A DNA stretch of 64,000 nucleotides from Pseudomonas petrae (GCF_021728295.1 NZ_JAKJXE010000021.1:1-64000); one strand, 5' to 3'; positions 48,446 through 56,448 are shown, numbered from the stretch's first letter. Made by a program: numbers and translations. Notes: generated from the sequence alone by a model not told the origin.

Positions 48446-48790
48446 TTATTCATGAGCGCGTCTGCTATCGCCCGGCGCTTGAGCACGATTCTCCAGACTG
48501 TAATCTCGCACCACTTCAGCAATGCGCAGGTGGTAATCATTGAATACTTGCCTACGCCCCGTAAGTTGCGCGGCACGATGCAACTCAAGGCCGCGCTACC
48601 GTTTAATGGCGTCCTCATCACGCCAAAATGACAGCGACAGAACTTTTCCTGGCTCACTGAGGCTCTGATAACGCTCTACTGAAATGAACCCATCCAAACC
48701 TTCCAGCAATGGCTTCAGTTCAGCCGCAAGATCAAGATACCGCTGGTATTGCTCCTCATGTGGCCACGCTTCAAAAATAACGGCGATCAT
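48446..48790 (-). pseudogene. Antibiotic biosynthesis monooxygenase (ABM) gene with in-frame stop
   Basis: The 114-codon frame encodes an ABM-domain protein (MIAVIFEAWPHEEQYQRYLDLA, then SLSFWRDEDAIKR). It is interrupted by TAG at 48596-48598. Beyond the stop the same frame continues with family-like sequence (RGLELHRAAQLTGRRQVF, then DYHLRIAEVVRDYSLENRAQ) to TAA at 48446. The family has Trp (TGG) at the stop position, so one G-to-A change explains the break. The product would lack the second half of the domain. The ATG overlaps the P450 stop by four bases. Confidence 0.8.
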
Positions 48791-49944
48791 TGTTGAGTCT
48801 CCCGGCTGCGATGGAAATAAGGAATCCGAGCATTAAGCGAGGGCAAGTAGCGCCATTGATTAGCGCGGACAGCGGCGTTGGGCTGTCTACGCAACAGTTC
48901 TGAAACCGCTTCAGAGGCAATACGCAAGGCGAGTTGCTGGCCTGGGCATTCGTGTCTGCCTGAGCCAAAGCTGAATATTCGACGGTGTGGCCGTGTGAGC
49001 AAAAAGTTGTCGGGATCCGGGTTTGCGCAAGGATCCCTGTTCGCTGAAGCCAGTAACAAAAGAACCGTATCCCCGGCCTTCAGGACGCAGCCTTCGATAA
49101 CACACTGCTCGGCAACGAACCGCCGGGTGTTTTGTATGGGGGAGTCGTGGCGCGCCGCCTCGGCTACCCACTCTGCAACGCGCGCCGGTTGTTCAGGGGT
49201 TTCAAACAGGTCGGGGTTACGATGAATTGCTATGAGGGTGTTGCCGATCAAGCCTGCGGTGGCTTCGCAGGTCTGTGATAACAGGCCGATCAGATTAGCG
49301 ATCAATGCGTCTCGGTCTCTCCAGGCCGTCACGTCACATTCCCTCAACACGTGGCTCATGAAGCGACTTCTTTCATTCTCGCCAAGCAGCAACTCTGCGA
49401 ACAGTTGACTCAACCGAGTCGCTCCGGCATCGGCCTCATCCAGCTTGGTCTTGTCGCTTAAGGGGGAAAGACAGCCCACGAAATTCTGGGTCAGGGTCAC
49501 TACTTCACGTAACTGGGTGAAAGGAACGCCCATCAAGGTTGCTATGACGGATAAGGGCAACGTCCACATCAATTCATTGAGGGCGTCGACCGGGGCATGG
49601 AGGGACTCGAACACCTGCGACACAATTTCTGCGATGTTTTCGTCATGCACAGAAGCCAAAGCGGGCGCGATGGCCATTCTTGGACACTGGTGTTCAGCTC
49701 CCTCGTTCATGCGCATGAGACGACCGAAAATACGCCCCGCGGCGCCCTGTGCAATGGCGAGAGGAACCGGCTCATCAAGAGGACGGACTCGACAGTTCGA
49801 ATGTTCCAGAATGGCCTCTACGGCACTGGCATCACTGGCGATCCACAGGCGTAGATCTGCATCGAACAACAGCCCCTTTCGTTGCCTTAAACCAGCGTAA
49901 TAAATATAAGGGTCGGCATGGCTGGCTGCTTCAAACGGCGTCAT
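48787..49944 (-). CDS. Cytochrome P450
   Basis: A 385-residue soluble bacterial P450. The heme-binding loop is FSFGSGRHECPGQQLA with the proximal Cys. The K-helix ExxR is EAAR, and the I-helix segment is LLSQTCEATAGLIGN. It starts with MTPFEAASHADPYIYY and has no membrane anchor. It is cotranscribed with the downstream ABM gene (four-base overlap) and divergent from an ArsR-type regulator. The substrate is unknown; oxidation of a small hydrophobic compound is inferred. Confidence 0.9.
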   Translation of the reverse strand: MTPFEAASHADPYIYYAGLRQRKGLLFDADLRLWIASDASAVEAILEHSNCRVRPLDEPVPLAIAQGAAGRIFGRLMRMNEGAEHQCPRMAIAPALASVHDENIAEIVSQVFESLHAPVDALNELMWTLPLSVIATLMGVPFTQLREVVTLTQNFVGCLSPLSDKTKLDEADAGATRLSQLFAELLLGENERSRFMSHVLRECDVTAWRDRDALIANLIGLLSQTCEATAGLIGNTLIAIHRNPDLFETPEQPARVAEWVAEAARHDSPIQNTRRFVAEQCVIEGCVLKAGDTVLLLLASANRDPCANPDPDNFLLTRPHRRIFSFGSGRHECPGQQLALRIASEAVSELLRRQPNAAVRANQWRYLPSLNARIPYFHRSRETQQ

Positions 49945-50001
49945 TTCTGAAAGTCCTGTTCACAAAGAACGGCTAATATCCGGCACTGCGCACGTTAACG
50001 A

Positions 50002-50017
50002 TTCGTTCAGGAACGAA
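50002..50017. promoter_or_regulatory. Perfect palindrome before the ArsR-type gene
   Basis: TTCGTTC-ag-GAACGAA, 7-bp arms, ending two bases before the start codon of the regulator and about 60 bases before the P450 start. It is a likely operator for autoregulation and for control of the P450 operon. Confidence 0.55.
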
Positions 50018-50019
50018 AT

Positions 50020-50733
50020 ATGGACTCCCCAGGCAATGACACCGCCATTTCAAGGGTCGCCGGCGCAATCGCCGAACCAGCAAGGACGAAGATGCTCTGT
50101 TCGTTGATGGATGGGCATGCACGTACAAGCACAGAAATGGCTGTCATCGGCGACGTAAGTGCCTCTACTGCAAGCGCGCATTTGGCAAGGCTCAAAGAGG
50201 ACGGGCTGCTGAAGCTGCACACGCAGGGCAGGCATCGGTATTACAGTCTGGCGGACGCAGATGTGGCCAGAGCGATTGAGGCCCTTATGGTGATCAGTCA
50301 GAAGCCGGACACCCGGTTCGTCCCGAATACCCCGGGTCGACTGCAAATCGCACGAACCTGTTATGACCACATGGCGGGTTCATTGGCCGTAAAACTGCAC
50401 GATCGTTTCCTCGAGTCAGGCTGGCTGACCATGTCAGCCCCTGACGATGGTAATTATCAACTCACTGTCAGCGGCGAAAAAGCGATGGCCGACCTGGGGC
50501 TTGATGTGGAGACAGTCAGGGCGCAGCGACGTCGCTTCGCCTGCTCATGCCTGGATTGGAGCATGCGCCGCCCGCATCTCGCCGGAGCACTGGGTGCTGC
50601 CTTCCTGCACATAGCGACCAGCCGCAAATGGGTTATTCAGGACCTCGACAGTAGGGCGCTGGCGTTGACGCCCAACGGAAGGAAAGAGTTCTCCGCTCGA
50701 TTCGGGGTCAGCACTGAAAACGATGCGCCATAG
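50020..50733 (+). CDS. ArsR-type winged-helix regulator
   Basis: A 237-residue protein. The N-terminal winged helix (about 8-85) has ISRVAGAIAEPARTKMLCSLMDG and SASTASAHLARLKEDGLLKLHTQGRHRYYSL, as in ArsR regulators. A C-terminal ligand-type domain (about 100-230) contains several Cys (RFACSCLDW). This longer architecture occurs in metal-independent ArsR-like repressors. It is divergent from the P450/ABM pair. The inducer is unknown. Confidence 0.82.
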   Translation: MDSPGNDTAISRVAGAIAEPARTKMLCSLMDGHARTSTEMAVIGDVSASTASAHLARLKEDGLLKLHTQGRHRYYSLADADVARAIEALMVISQKPDTRFVPNTPGRLQIARTCYDHMAGSLAVKLHDRFLESGWLTMSAPDDGNYQLTVSGEKAMADLGLDVETVRAQRRRFACSCLDWSMRRPHLAGALGAAFLHIATSRKWVIQDLDSRALALTPNGRKEFSARFGVSTENDAP

Positions 50734-50746
50734 CTGCACTTTTGCG

Positions 50747-51529
50747 TTAAAGGCTGCCCGGTTGCTGCAGACTTTGATTCGACGACATCTTCTCCAACCC
50801 AATCCGTAAATCAGCCCCGCTCGGCTGTTGATAAACCCCCAGCCCGAACTCCGGCAGCACCGCCAGCAGGTAATCGAAGATATCCCCCTGAATCCGCTCG
50901 TAGTCCCCCCAACTGGTGGTGCGGGTGAAACAGTAGATTTCCAGCGGAACACCTTGGGCCGTGGCTTCCATCTGGCGGACCGTGCAGGTCATGTCCGGGT
51001 GAATGTCGGCGTGGCTTTTCAAATACGCCAGGGCGTAGGCGCGGAACGTGCCGATGTTGGTGATGCGACGGCGATTGGCTGACATTTCGGCGACATTGCC
51101 CTGCGCTTCGTTCCACGCCTTGAGCTCGGCTTTCTTGCGGCCCATGTAGTCGGTCAGAAGCCGAACCTGGGTCAGCTTCTGTTCTTCTTCATCGGAGACG
51201 AACCGCACACCGCTGGCGTCGATGAACAGGCTGCGCTTGATCCTGCGTCCCCCGGATTGCTGCATCCCTCGCCAGTTCTTGAACGACTCGGACATCAACC
51301 GCCAGGTCGGGATGGAGACGATGGTCTTGTTGAAATTCTGTATTTGTGGGTTAGTACTCGTGACCGCAGGCCGTGCTACAAAGGCCACAATCAGGAGTAT
51401 GGCTCTCAGTCCTCCTGGCAAGACTTCAAGCAATCCACGCTTTGCCGCGTCCTTTAGCCAAGACGGCAGACGCTGAGCGAAAGAACTGACCGTAACCGCC
51501 GCGTATAGACGCGCTTTCGTATGCTCCAC
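50747..51529 (-). pseudogene. Displaced 3' fragment of a mechanosensitive channel gene
   Basis: A 260-codon open frame. From about residue 66 to 245 it nearly equals the C-terminal domain of the channel at 54988-56268 (FNKTIVSIPTWRLMSESFKNWRG onward). The membrane helices are missing. The first 65 codons are unrelated (GTG start, SFAQRLPSWLKDAAKRGLLEVL) and come from the inserted segment. It is best read as the original 3' end of the channel gene, cut off by the island. Whether the chimeric frame is translated is unknown. Confidence 0.8.
50794..51340. repeat. Direct repeat, left copy (channel 3' end)
   Basis: 547 bp colinear with 55026-55572 at a constant offset of 4232 bases. By eye about 35-40 bases differ (roughly 93% identity), mostly at third codon positions. 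It marks the left border of the inserted segment. Confidence 0.9.
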
Positions 51530-51562
51530 TTACCGGGGTAAGACCTTAGTGGTGTAGACGCC

Positions 51563-51576
51563 CTGATGGCCATCAG
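51563..51576. promoter_or_regulatory. 14-bp palindrome upstream of the ABC-3C operon
   Basis: CTGATGGCCATCAG, a perfect palindrome 66 bases before the first start codon of the system. A possible operator; no regulator gene is present in the islet. Confidence 0.35.
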
Positions 51577-51641
51577 CTACTCTCCGGTACAAGCCCGTAG
51601 GGCATAGGATCATCGGCTTTCTCATTTGACGTAGGTTGGTA

Positions 51642-51824
51642 ATGGAATATCTCTCGCACATTTTGACTTTTGTCGCAGGTTTGGGCGCTGGCTGGACACT
51701 GAAATTAGCGATAAGCAACCGCACTTCTCGTAAATCGAGAAGTACATTTACCTCTCAGAAAGGTAACAGCGCTGGCAGGGACTTGGCTGGTGGTGACATA
51801 GTTAACAAAAATAAAAGAGTGTAG
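51642..51824 (+). CDS. Small membrane protein, first gene of ABC-3C system
   Basis: A 60-residue protein. One membrane helix (about 4-24, ILTFVAGLGAGWTLKLAIS) is followed by a basic stretch (NRTSRKSRS) and then SAGRDLAGGDI (43-53). That motif recurs at the N-terminus of the next protein (TSGRDIAGGSI). ATG at 51642 has agg upstream. It ends seven bases before the next start. The topology and shared motif suggest a membrane effector or anchor for the system; this is inference, as the protein family is not one I can name. Confidence 0.65.
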   Translation: MEYLSHILTFVAGLGAGWTLKLAISNRTSRKSRSTFTSQKGNSAGRDLAGGDIVNKNKRV

Positions 51825-51831
51825 TTGGCTC

Positions 51832-52416
51832 TTGTCTATCAACCAGTCAAATAACACCTCTGGTCGAGATATTGCCGGGGGAAGTATATATAACACCGAC
51901 GTTAATATAATAACGTCGGAGTCGATACAGGAACTGGCTATTCTTTACGCCAAGCTCAAACTCGACGGGGTTGGCGAGTTGTCAGGCAACACGTTCTCCC
52001 AAAAACTACAGCATTATATGTCTATGCCTACAGATGGCGATGTCCGTGGGCTTGAAGAAAAGTTACGTGATAGTGGGCGGCTGGATATGCTGCATTTTGC
52101 GATGGGGGAAAAGGAGCGCGCTTACAAATTGGTGATGAGATACCAGTCGTCACGAAGCGCCCAGCGCGTATACACTATTCTTCTTGATGAGTTACATACT
52201 ATATATATGCTGACTGTCACTCCAGTTATTGAAGGTGGAGGCGACAGATTAGCGATTGATTCTAGCATCAGTAGAGCGCTGCAGGCCGTTAAGTCAATGT
52301 TGGGCGAGAACTTTATGGAGTTTACGGTAAAAGATCTGCTTGGTTTGCTTTTCTTTTTGGCAGGGAATTGCCACATACGGTGGGATAAAAATGCTGATCT
52401 ATCATCCGGCGTTTGA
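51832..52416 (+). CDS. ABC-three component system C-terminal-domain protein
   Basis: A 194-residue protein. An N-terminal glycine-rich motif (TSGRDIAGGSI, 9-19) is followed by a helical ABC-3C CTD: LQHYM at 59-63, GDVRGLEEKL at 69-78, and the diagnostic LAGNCHIRW at 176-184. The only plausible start is TTG at 51832, with no clear ribosome site, so reinitiation after the preceding gene is likely. In ABC-3C systems this component usually carries the effector domain at its N-terminus; here none is fused, leaving the preceding small membrane protein as the candidate effector. Confidence 0.82.
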   Translation: MSINQSNNTSGRDIAGGSIYNTDVNIITSESIQELAILYAKLKLDGVGELSGNTFSQKLQHYMSMPTDGDVRGLEEKLRDSGRLDMLHFAMGEKERAYKLVMRYQSSRSAQRVYTILLDELHTIYMLTVTPVIEGGGDRLAIDSSISRALQAVKSMLGENFMEFTVKDLLGLLFFLAGNCHIRWDKNADLSSGV

Positions 52417-52894
52417 TGCGTATCATTGTGTGTTTCGGATGATGGCATTGATGGGCTTAATCCCAGATCTTGAGGTGGATAAGGCTCGTCTTTTAGATTT
52501 TTATTTGGCATTTCCCTCTGCGATAAATGATATAAGGCTCCCCTCTACGCTTGCGCATGGAAGGCGTTTGGCGAAAAGTTTATCTAATACGTATCGCGAT
52601 CCACTGAATCCCAAGGCTGCTTTCAGAGATATGAGTCAAATTCAATTGGCGGCTCTGAGGAATATTGCCGCACTAGGATTGATTGATTTGAATGGTTTTG
52701 AGCAAGGTTTTGTTAAGCGAATTAACTCGGTCGCGATTCCTGAGAGTTTAGGCGAGAACCTTTCTATTTATTTGACTGCGCAAGCAGAGATTTTAAAGTT
52801 TCTTTCAAATGGTCTCGCCCAGATTCCTTTGCGTGGGCTCGATGGTTTGAAACATCGGACAGCGCTGTTAGAGTATAGATATGACACTCCTTAA
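52391..52894 (+). CDS. ABC-three component system middle component
   Basis: A 167-residue protein beginning MLIYHPAFDAYHCVFRMMAL and continuing LLDFYLAFPSAINDIRLP, the pattern of an ABC-3C middle component (probably type 5). It is largely helical, winged-helix-like in the centre, and is thought to link the CTD protein to the ATPase. Its ATG lies inside the end of the preceding gene (26-base overlap), and its own end overlaps the ATPase gene by 14 bases, so the genes are translationally coupled. Confidence 0.8.
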   Translation: MLIYHPAFDAYHCVFRMMALMGLIPDLEVDKARLLDFYLAFPSAINDIRLPSTLAHGRRLAKSLSNTYRDPLNPKAAFRDMSQIQLAALRNIAALGLIDLNGFEQGFVKRINSVAIPESLGENLSIYLTAQAEILKFLSNGLAQIPLRGLDGLKHRTALLEYRYDTP

Positions 52895-54788
52895 GCCAAC
52901 TCTTAGAGTAGCACGGCTTGTTGTTCTTCAAGGCGGGCATCGAGCATTTGACTGTGCATTTCATTTGGGGGTTAACGTTCTACGAGGGCGTAATACCTCT
53001 GGGAAAACGACCGTCATGGATATGCTCGCGTATTCGCTAGGTGCTGAGAATATTCGTTGGAAACCGCATGCGTTGAAATGCTCGAATGTAATGGTGGAGG
53101 TTGAATTAAATGGCGAACCTGCAACATTTCTCAGGGAAATCAGCCAAGATGCTCAGCGTCCATTATCTATATTCTGGGGGAGAATGGATGGTGCCCTGTC
53201 AGCGGGTCCGAGTCAGTGGGACAGATTCCCCTTTAAACGCTCTGAACAGAAAATAAGCTTCTCTCAGGCTATCTTTGGTGCGTTGGATTTGCCTCAAGCC
53301 CAAGGACAAGGGGCAGCAAACTTAACAATGCATCAGCTGCTCCGTGTGCTTTATGCGGATCAACCATCGGTCCATAGTCCAATTTTCCGAATGGATAATT
53401 TCGATAGCGCTCTTACTAGAGAAACGATCGGTGGCTATCTTTCTGGAGTATATGACGACCAACTTTATACTGCTCAACTGCGTGTCAGAGAGCTTAACAA
53501 GGCCTTAGATAAGAAAATTTCTGAGTTGAGAGGAATATTTAGAGTGTTAGGCCAGTCTGGCCAGACGCCTGATATTGAAGCATCTCGAAATATTATCCAA
53601 GAGTTGGAGCAGCAAAGAGCCCAGTTGACTGATTATATTGATCAGTTAAAGGTCAGCAGGACCTTGTCACGGAAGGAGTCAAATGAGGCTGGCAAGAAAG
53701 CTGATAACCTAAGGGCGCGCCTTAGCTCCGCCAAAAGATACGAATCGGTCTTGAAGGATTCTATTGCTGCGATCAATTTAGATATTTCTGACTCCAAGCT
53801 TTTCATAGAAGAGCTAACTTATAGGCTTCAAAGTCTTGATGAGTCTAAAGCCACTCGTGATTATCTTGGGGATATGTCGTTTCAGTTTTGTCCAGGTTGC
53901 CTTTCTGAATTAAAGACCGAATCGATAGAGCATTCTTGTCAGTTATGCAAGTCGCCTATTGAAAGTGGCGCTGACGGTCAGTTGCTTCGTATGCGAAATG
54001 AGCTGAGTATTCAACTCAAAGAGTCTAAACTGTTGTTGGCACTTAAAGAGGAAGAAGTGCTGAGTTTGAGTAAGGACTTACCTTCAGCTACTCAAGAAGT
54101 TAAAAGATTAGAAAAAGAATATAAGTCCGCGTCCTCTAACTGGTCTTCAGATATAGAGACAGTTCTCGAAAGCACTGGTCGACGTTTGGGCGTGCTTGAT
54201 CAGGAGATTCAACAGGCATATGAGAAGCAGAAGCTTTTTTCTGTTATCCAAGAGTTGCAAAAGCAACGTGATGATTTAGCTAGAGAACTCACTGAGCTAG
54301 AAAGTACAATAGAGTCACTTGAAGCTGGTCAGCAGTCCCGAAAAGTCGACGTCGCAAGGGTTCTTGAAAAGAACATGATCAGGCTGCTCAAGCAAGATCT
54401 CCCATTACAGCCTGAGTTCGTTGATGCTCAGGTGGTGAAGTACGATTTTGAAGAAAATTCGGTATATGTAAATGGCTCACGAAACTTTTCAGAAAGCTCA
54501 ACGGTAGTTCTTCGACATATTTTTCATTTGGCACTGTTGTCCACGAGTATGGAACTAGACTACATGCGCGTTCCACACTTTTTGATGCTAGATGGTATCG
54601 ATGATGGCGGTATGGAACAAAACCGCAGTCATAATTTACAAGAAATAATTGTAAGAGAGTGCGGTGCTTATAAGTTTGACTATCAGGTTATATTCGCGAC
54701 GTCTGAAATTCAGGCCGATATTGAAAAGACAAATATGGTTGTTTCTCGCCCGTTTACTCCGGTTTCTCGCTCTCTAGATGTAAGATAG
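52881..54788 (+). CDS. Rad50-like ABC ATPase of the ABC-3C system
   Basis: A 635-residue ATPase. Walker A is GRNTSGKT at 36-43. Coiled coils (about 197-330 and 365-490) flank a zinc-ribbon hinge, CPGC at 337-340 and CQLC at 353-356. A signature-like region is FSESSTVVLRHIFHL (536-550), and Walker B is FLMLDGIDDGG (567-577). The residue after the Walker B Asp is Gly, not the usual catalytic Glu; Asp574/Asp575 may substitute. It probably senses nucleic acid and triggers the effector. Strong AT bias supports transfer. Confidence 0.85.
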   Translation: MTLLKPTLRVARLVVLQGGHRAFDCAFHLGVNVLRGRNTSGKTTVMDMLAYSLGAENIRWKPHALKCSNVMVEVELNGEPATFLREISQDAQRPLSIFWGRMDGALSAGPSQWDRFPFKRSEQKISFSQAIFGALDLPQAQGQGAANLTMHQLLRVLYADQPSVHSPIFRMDNFDSALTRETIGGYLSGVYDDQLYTAQLRVRELNKALDKKISELRGIFRVLGQSGQTPDIEASRNIIQELEQQRAQLTDYIDQLKVSRTLSRKESNEAGKKADNLRARLSSAKRYESVLKDSIAAINLDISDSKLFIEELTYRLQSLDESKATRDYLGDMSFQFCPGCLSELKTESIEHSCQLCKSPIESGADGQLLRMRNELSIQLKESKLLLALKEEEVLSLSKDLPSATQEVKRLEKEYKSASSNWSSDIETVLESTGRRLGVLDQEIQQAYEKQKLFSVIQELQKQRDDLARELTELESTIESLEAGQQSRKVDVARVLEKNMIRLLKQDLPLQPEFVDAQVVKYDFEENSVYVNGSRNFSESSTVVLRHIFHLALLSTSMELDYMRVPHFLMLDGIDDGGMEQNRSHNLQEIIVRECGAYKFDYQVIFATSEIQADIEKTNMVVSRPFTPVSRSLDVR

Positions 54789-54987
54789 TCCCCCCAAAAC
54801 TCAAGCTCCCTATTTTGTTGTGCTGAGGCATTGCAGTGTCAAGCCCAAAGATTCTTGGCTAGCTTCTAGGAAGCGTATATGGCATCACGAGTCCCTAGCT
54901 GCTAGTTTTCCTGAATACCCTAGCCGCCCCGTGGGCGAAAGTACGCCATCCTTATTATTTCTCTGACACCGCTTTTTGTAGGTCAAG

Positions 54988-56268
54988 TTAGGAATTAGAC
55001 TGGACATATGTCGCGGTCGTGGCCGCCAACCCAATCCGTAAATCCGCCCCACTCGGCTGTTGATAAACCACCAGCCCGAACTCCGGCAGCACGGCCAGCA
55101 GGTAGTCAAAAATATCCCCCTGAATGCGCTCGTAGTCACCCCAGCTCGTGGTGCGGGTGAAGCAGTAGATTTCCAGGGGCACACCCTGCGCCGTGGTTTC
55201 CATTTGGCGGACCATGCAGGTCATGTCCGGGTGAATGTCGGCGTGGCTTTTCAGGTACGCGAGCGCGTAGGCGCGGAACGTGCCGATGTTGGTAATGCGA
55301 CGGCGATTGGCCGACATTTCGGCGACGTTGCCCTGCGCCTCGTTCCACGCCTTGAGCTCGGCTTTCTTGCGGCCCATGTAGTCGGTCAGCAGTCGAACCT
55401 GGGTCAGCTTCTGTTCTTCTTCATCGGAGACGAACCGCACGCCGCTGGCATCGATGAACAGGCTGCGCTTGATCCTGCGTCCCCCGGATTGCTGCATGCC
55501 GCGCCAGTTCTTGAACGATTCGGACATCAGGCGCCAGGTCGGGATCGAGACGATGGTCTTGTCGAAATTCTGCACCTTCACTGTGTGCAGGGTGATGTCC
55601 ACCACGTCGCCATCGGCACCCACCTGTGGCATTTCGATCCAGTCGCCCACGCGCAGCATATCGTTGCTGGTCAGCTGCACGCTGGCAACGAAGGACAGCA
55701 GGGTGTCTTTGTAGACGAGCAGAATCACCGCCGACATCGCGCCGAGCCCAGAAAGCAGTAATAACGGCGATCGATCGATCAATGTGGCGACGATGATGAT
55801 CCCGGCGAACACGTACAGGATCATTTTCGTCAGCTGCACATAGCCCTTGATCGAACGCGTGCGGGCGTGTTCGGTGCGCGCATAGATATCCAGCAACGCG
55901 TTGAGCAGCGCGCCGACGGTGAGCATGAGAAAGAGGATGGTGAACGCCAGCGCGATGTTGCCGAGCAAGTGATTGGCGGCAGTGCTGAGGTTCGGGACCA
56001 GGTTTAGCCCAAATTGAATCACCACCGAGGGCGTGACCTGGGCCAGCCGGTGGAAGACTTTGTTGTGCAGAAAATCGTTGAGCCAGAACAGCGCCGGCTG
56101 GCGGCTCAGCGCTTTCATGGCGTAGAGGATCACCCATCGCGTCAGCCGTCCTAGCACGAAGGCGGCGATCAGCAGTAACAGCAAGCCGGTGATCGTGCGC
56201 AGCATTGGCTGGTTTTCCAGCAGCGTCCAGATTTCCTGGGCGCGTAGCCAAAGCGAATGGGTGTCCAT
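54988..56268 (-). CDS. MscS-family mechanosensitive channel, YbdG-like
   Basis: A 426-residue inner-membrane channel. About five helices (20-175) precede the pore-lining segment LSGLGAMSAVILLVYKDTLLSFVASVQLTSNDMLRVGDWIEMP. The MscS beta domain follows with GADGDVVDITLHTVKVQNFDKTIVSIPTW. This matches YbdG-type miniconductance channels, which protect against osmotic downshift. The last 180 or so residues are encoded by the right repeat copy, and the final 12 (ATTATYVQSNS) differ from those of the displaced copy. The gene still reads full length. Confidence 0.9.
   Translation of the reverse strand: MDTHSLWLRAQEIWTLLENQPMLRTITGLLLLLIAAFVLGRLTRWVILYAMKALSRQPALFWLNDFLHNKVFHRLAQVTPSVVIQFGLNLVPNLSTAANHLLGNIALAFTILFLMLTVGALLNALLDIYARTEHARTRSIKGYVQLTKMILYVFAGIIIVATLIDRSPLLLLSGLGAMSAVILLVYKDTLLSFVASVQLTSNDMLRVGDWIEMPQVGADGDVVDITLHTVKVQNFDKTIVSIPTWRLMSESFKNWRGMQQSGGRRIKRSLFIDASGVRFVSDEEEQKLTQVRLLTDYMGRKKAELKAWNEAQGNVAEMSANRRRITNIGTFRAYALAYLKSHADIHPDMTCMVRQMETTAQGVPLEIYCFTRTTSWGDYERIQGDIFDYLLAVLPEFGLVVYQQPSGADLRIGLAATTATYVQSNS
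55026..55572. repeat. Direct repeat, right copy (channel 3' end)
   Basis: Partner of 50794-51340. It lies in frame within the intact channel gene, so the islet appears to have supplied a replacement 3' end. Confidence 0.9.
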
Positions 56269-56448
56269 GGGCGCTGGATCTCCTGATCAAAAATGGGGGG
56301 CGCGATTAGAGCATTGTTGGGAAAGGGAAGGCAGCTTGCGCTAAATCCGGTAACAAAATAGGCCCTTTGAGCTAAAGAGGCTCGGCGAATCGGGCTTAAA
56401 CCGGTACCCTATGCGACTGTTTTTTTGTATTACGCCGAGGTAACACCC

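Larger units (their letters stand above)
51341..55025. mobile_element. AT-rich genomic islet carrying an ABC-3C system
   Basis: About 3.7 kb between the two channel-gene repeats. Base composition falls sharply; 53461-53520, counted by hand, has 22 G+C of 60. TTA, ATA and AGA codons become common. No integrase or transposase was recognised. Gene content is four colinear plus-strand genes. 51341-51641 and 54789-54987 are non-coding or unrecognised. Confidence 0.8.

Noticed and set aside
51341..51641. An integrase or transposase remnant at the left border of the islet
   Set aside because: The translated fragment (SFAQRLPSWLKDAAKRG region) did not show catalytic motifs of any recombinase I could recognise, so no mobile-element class is claimed.
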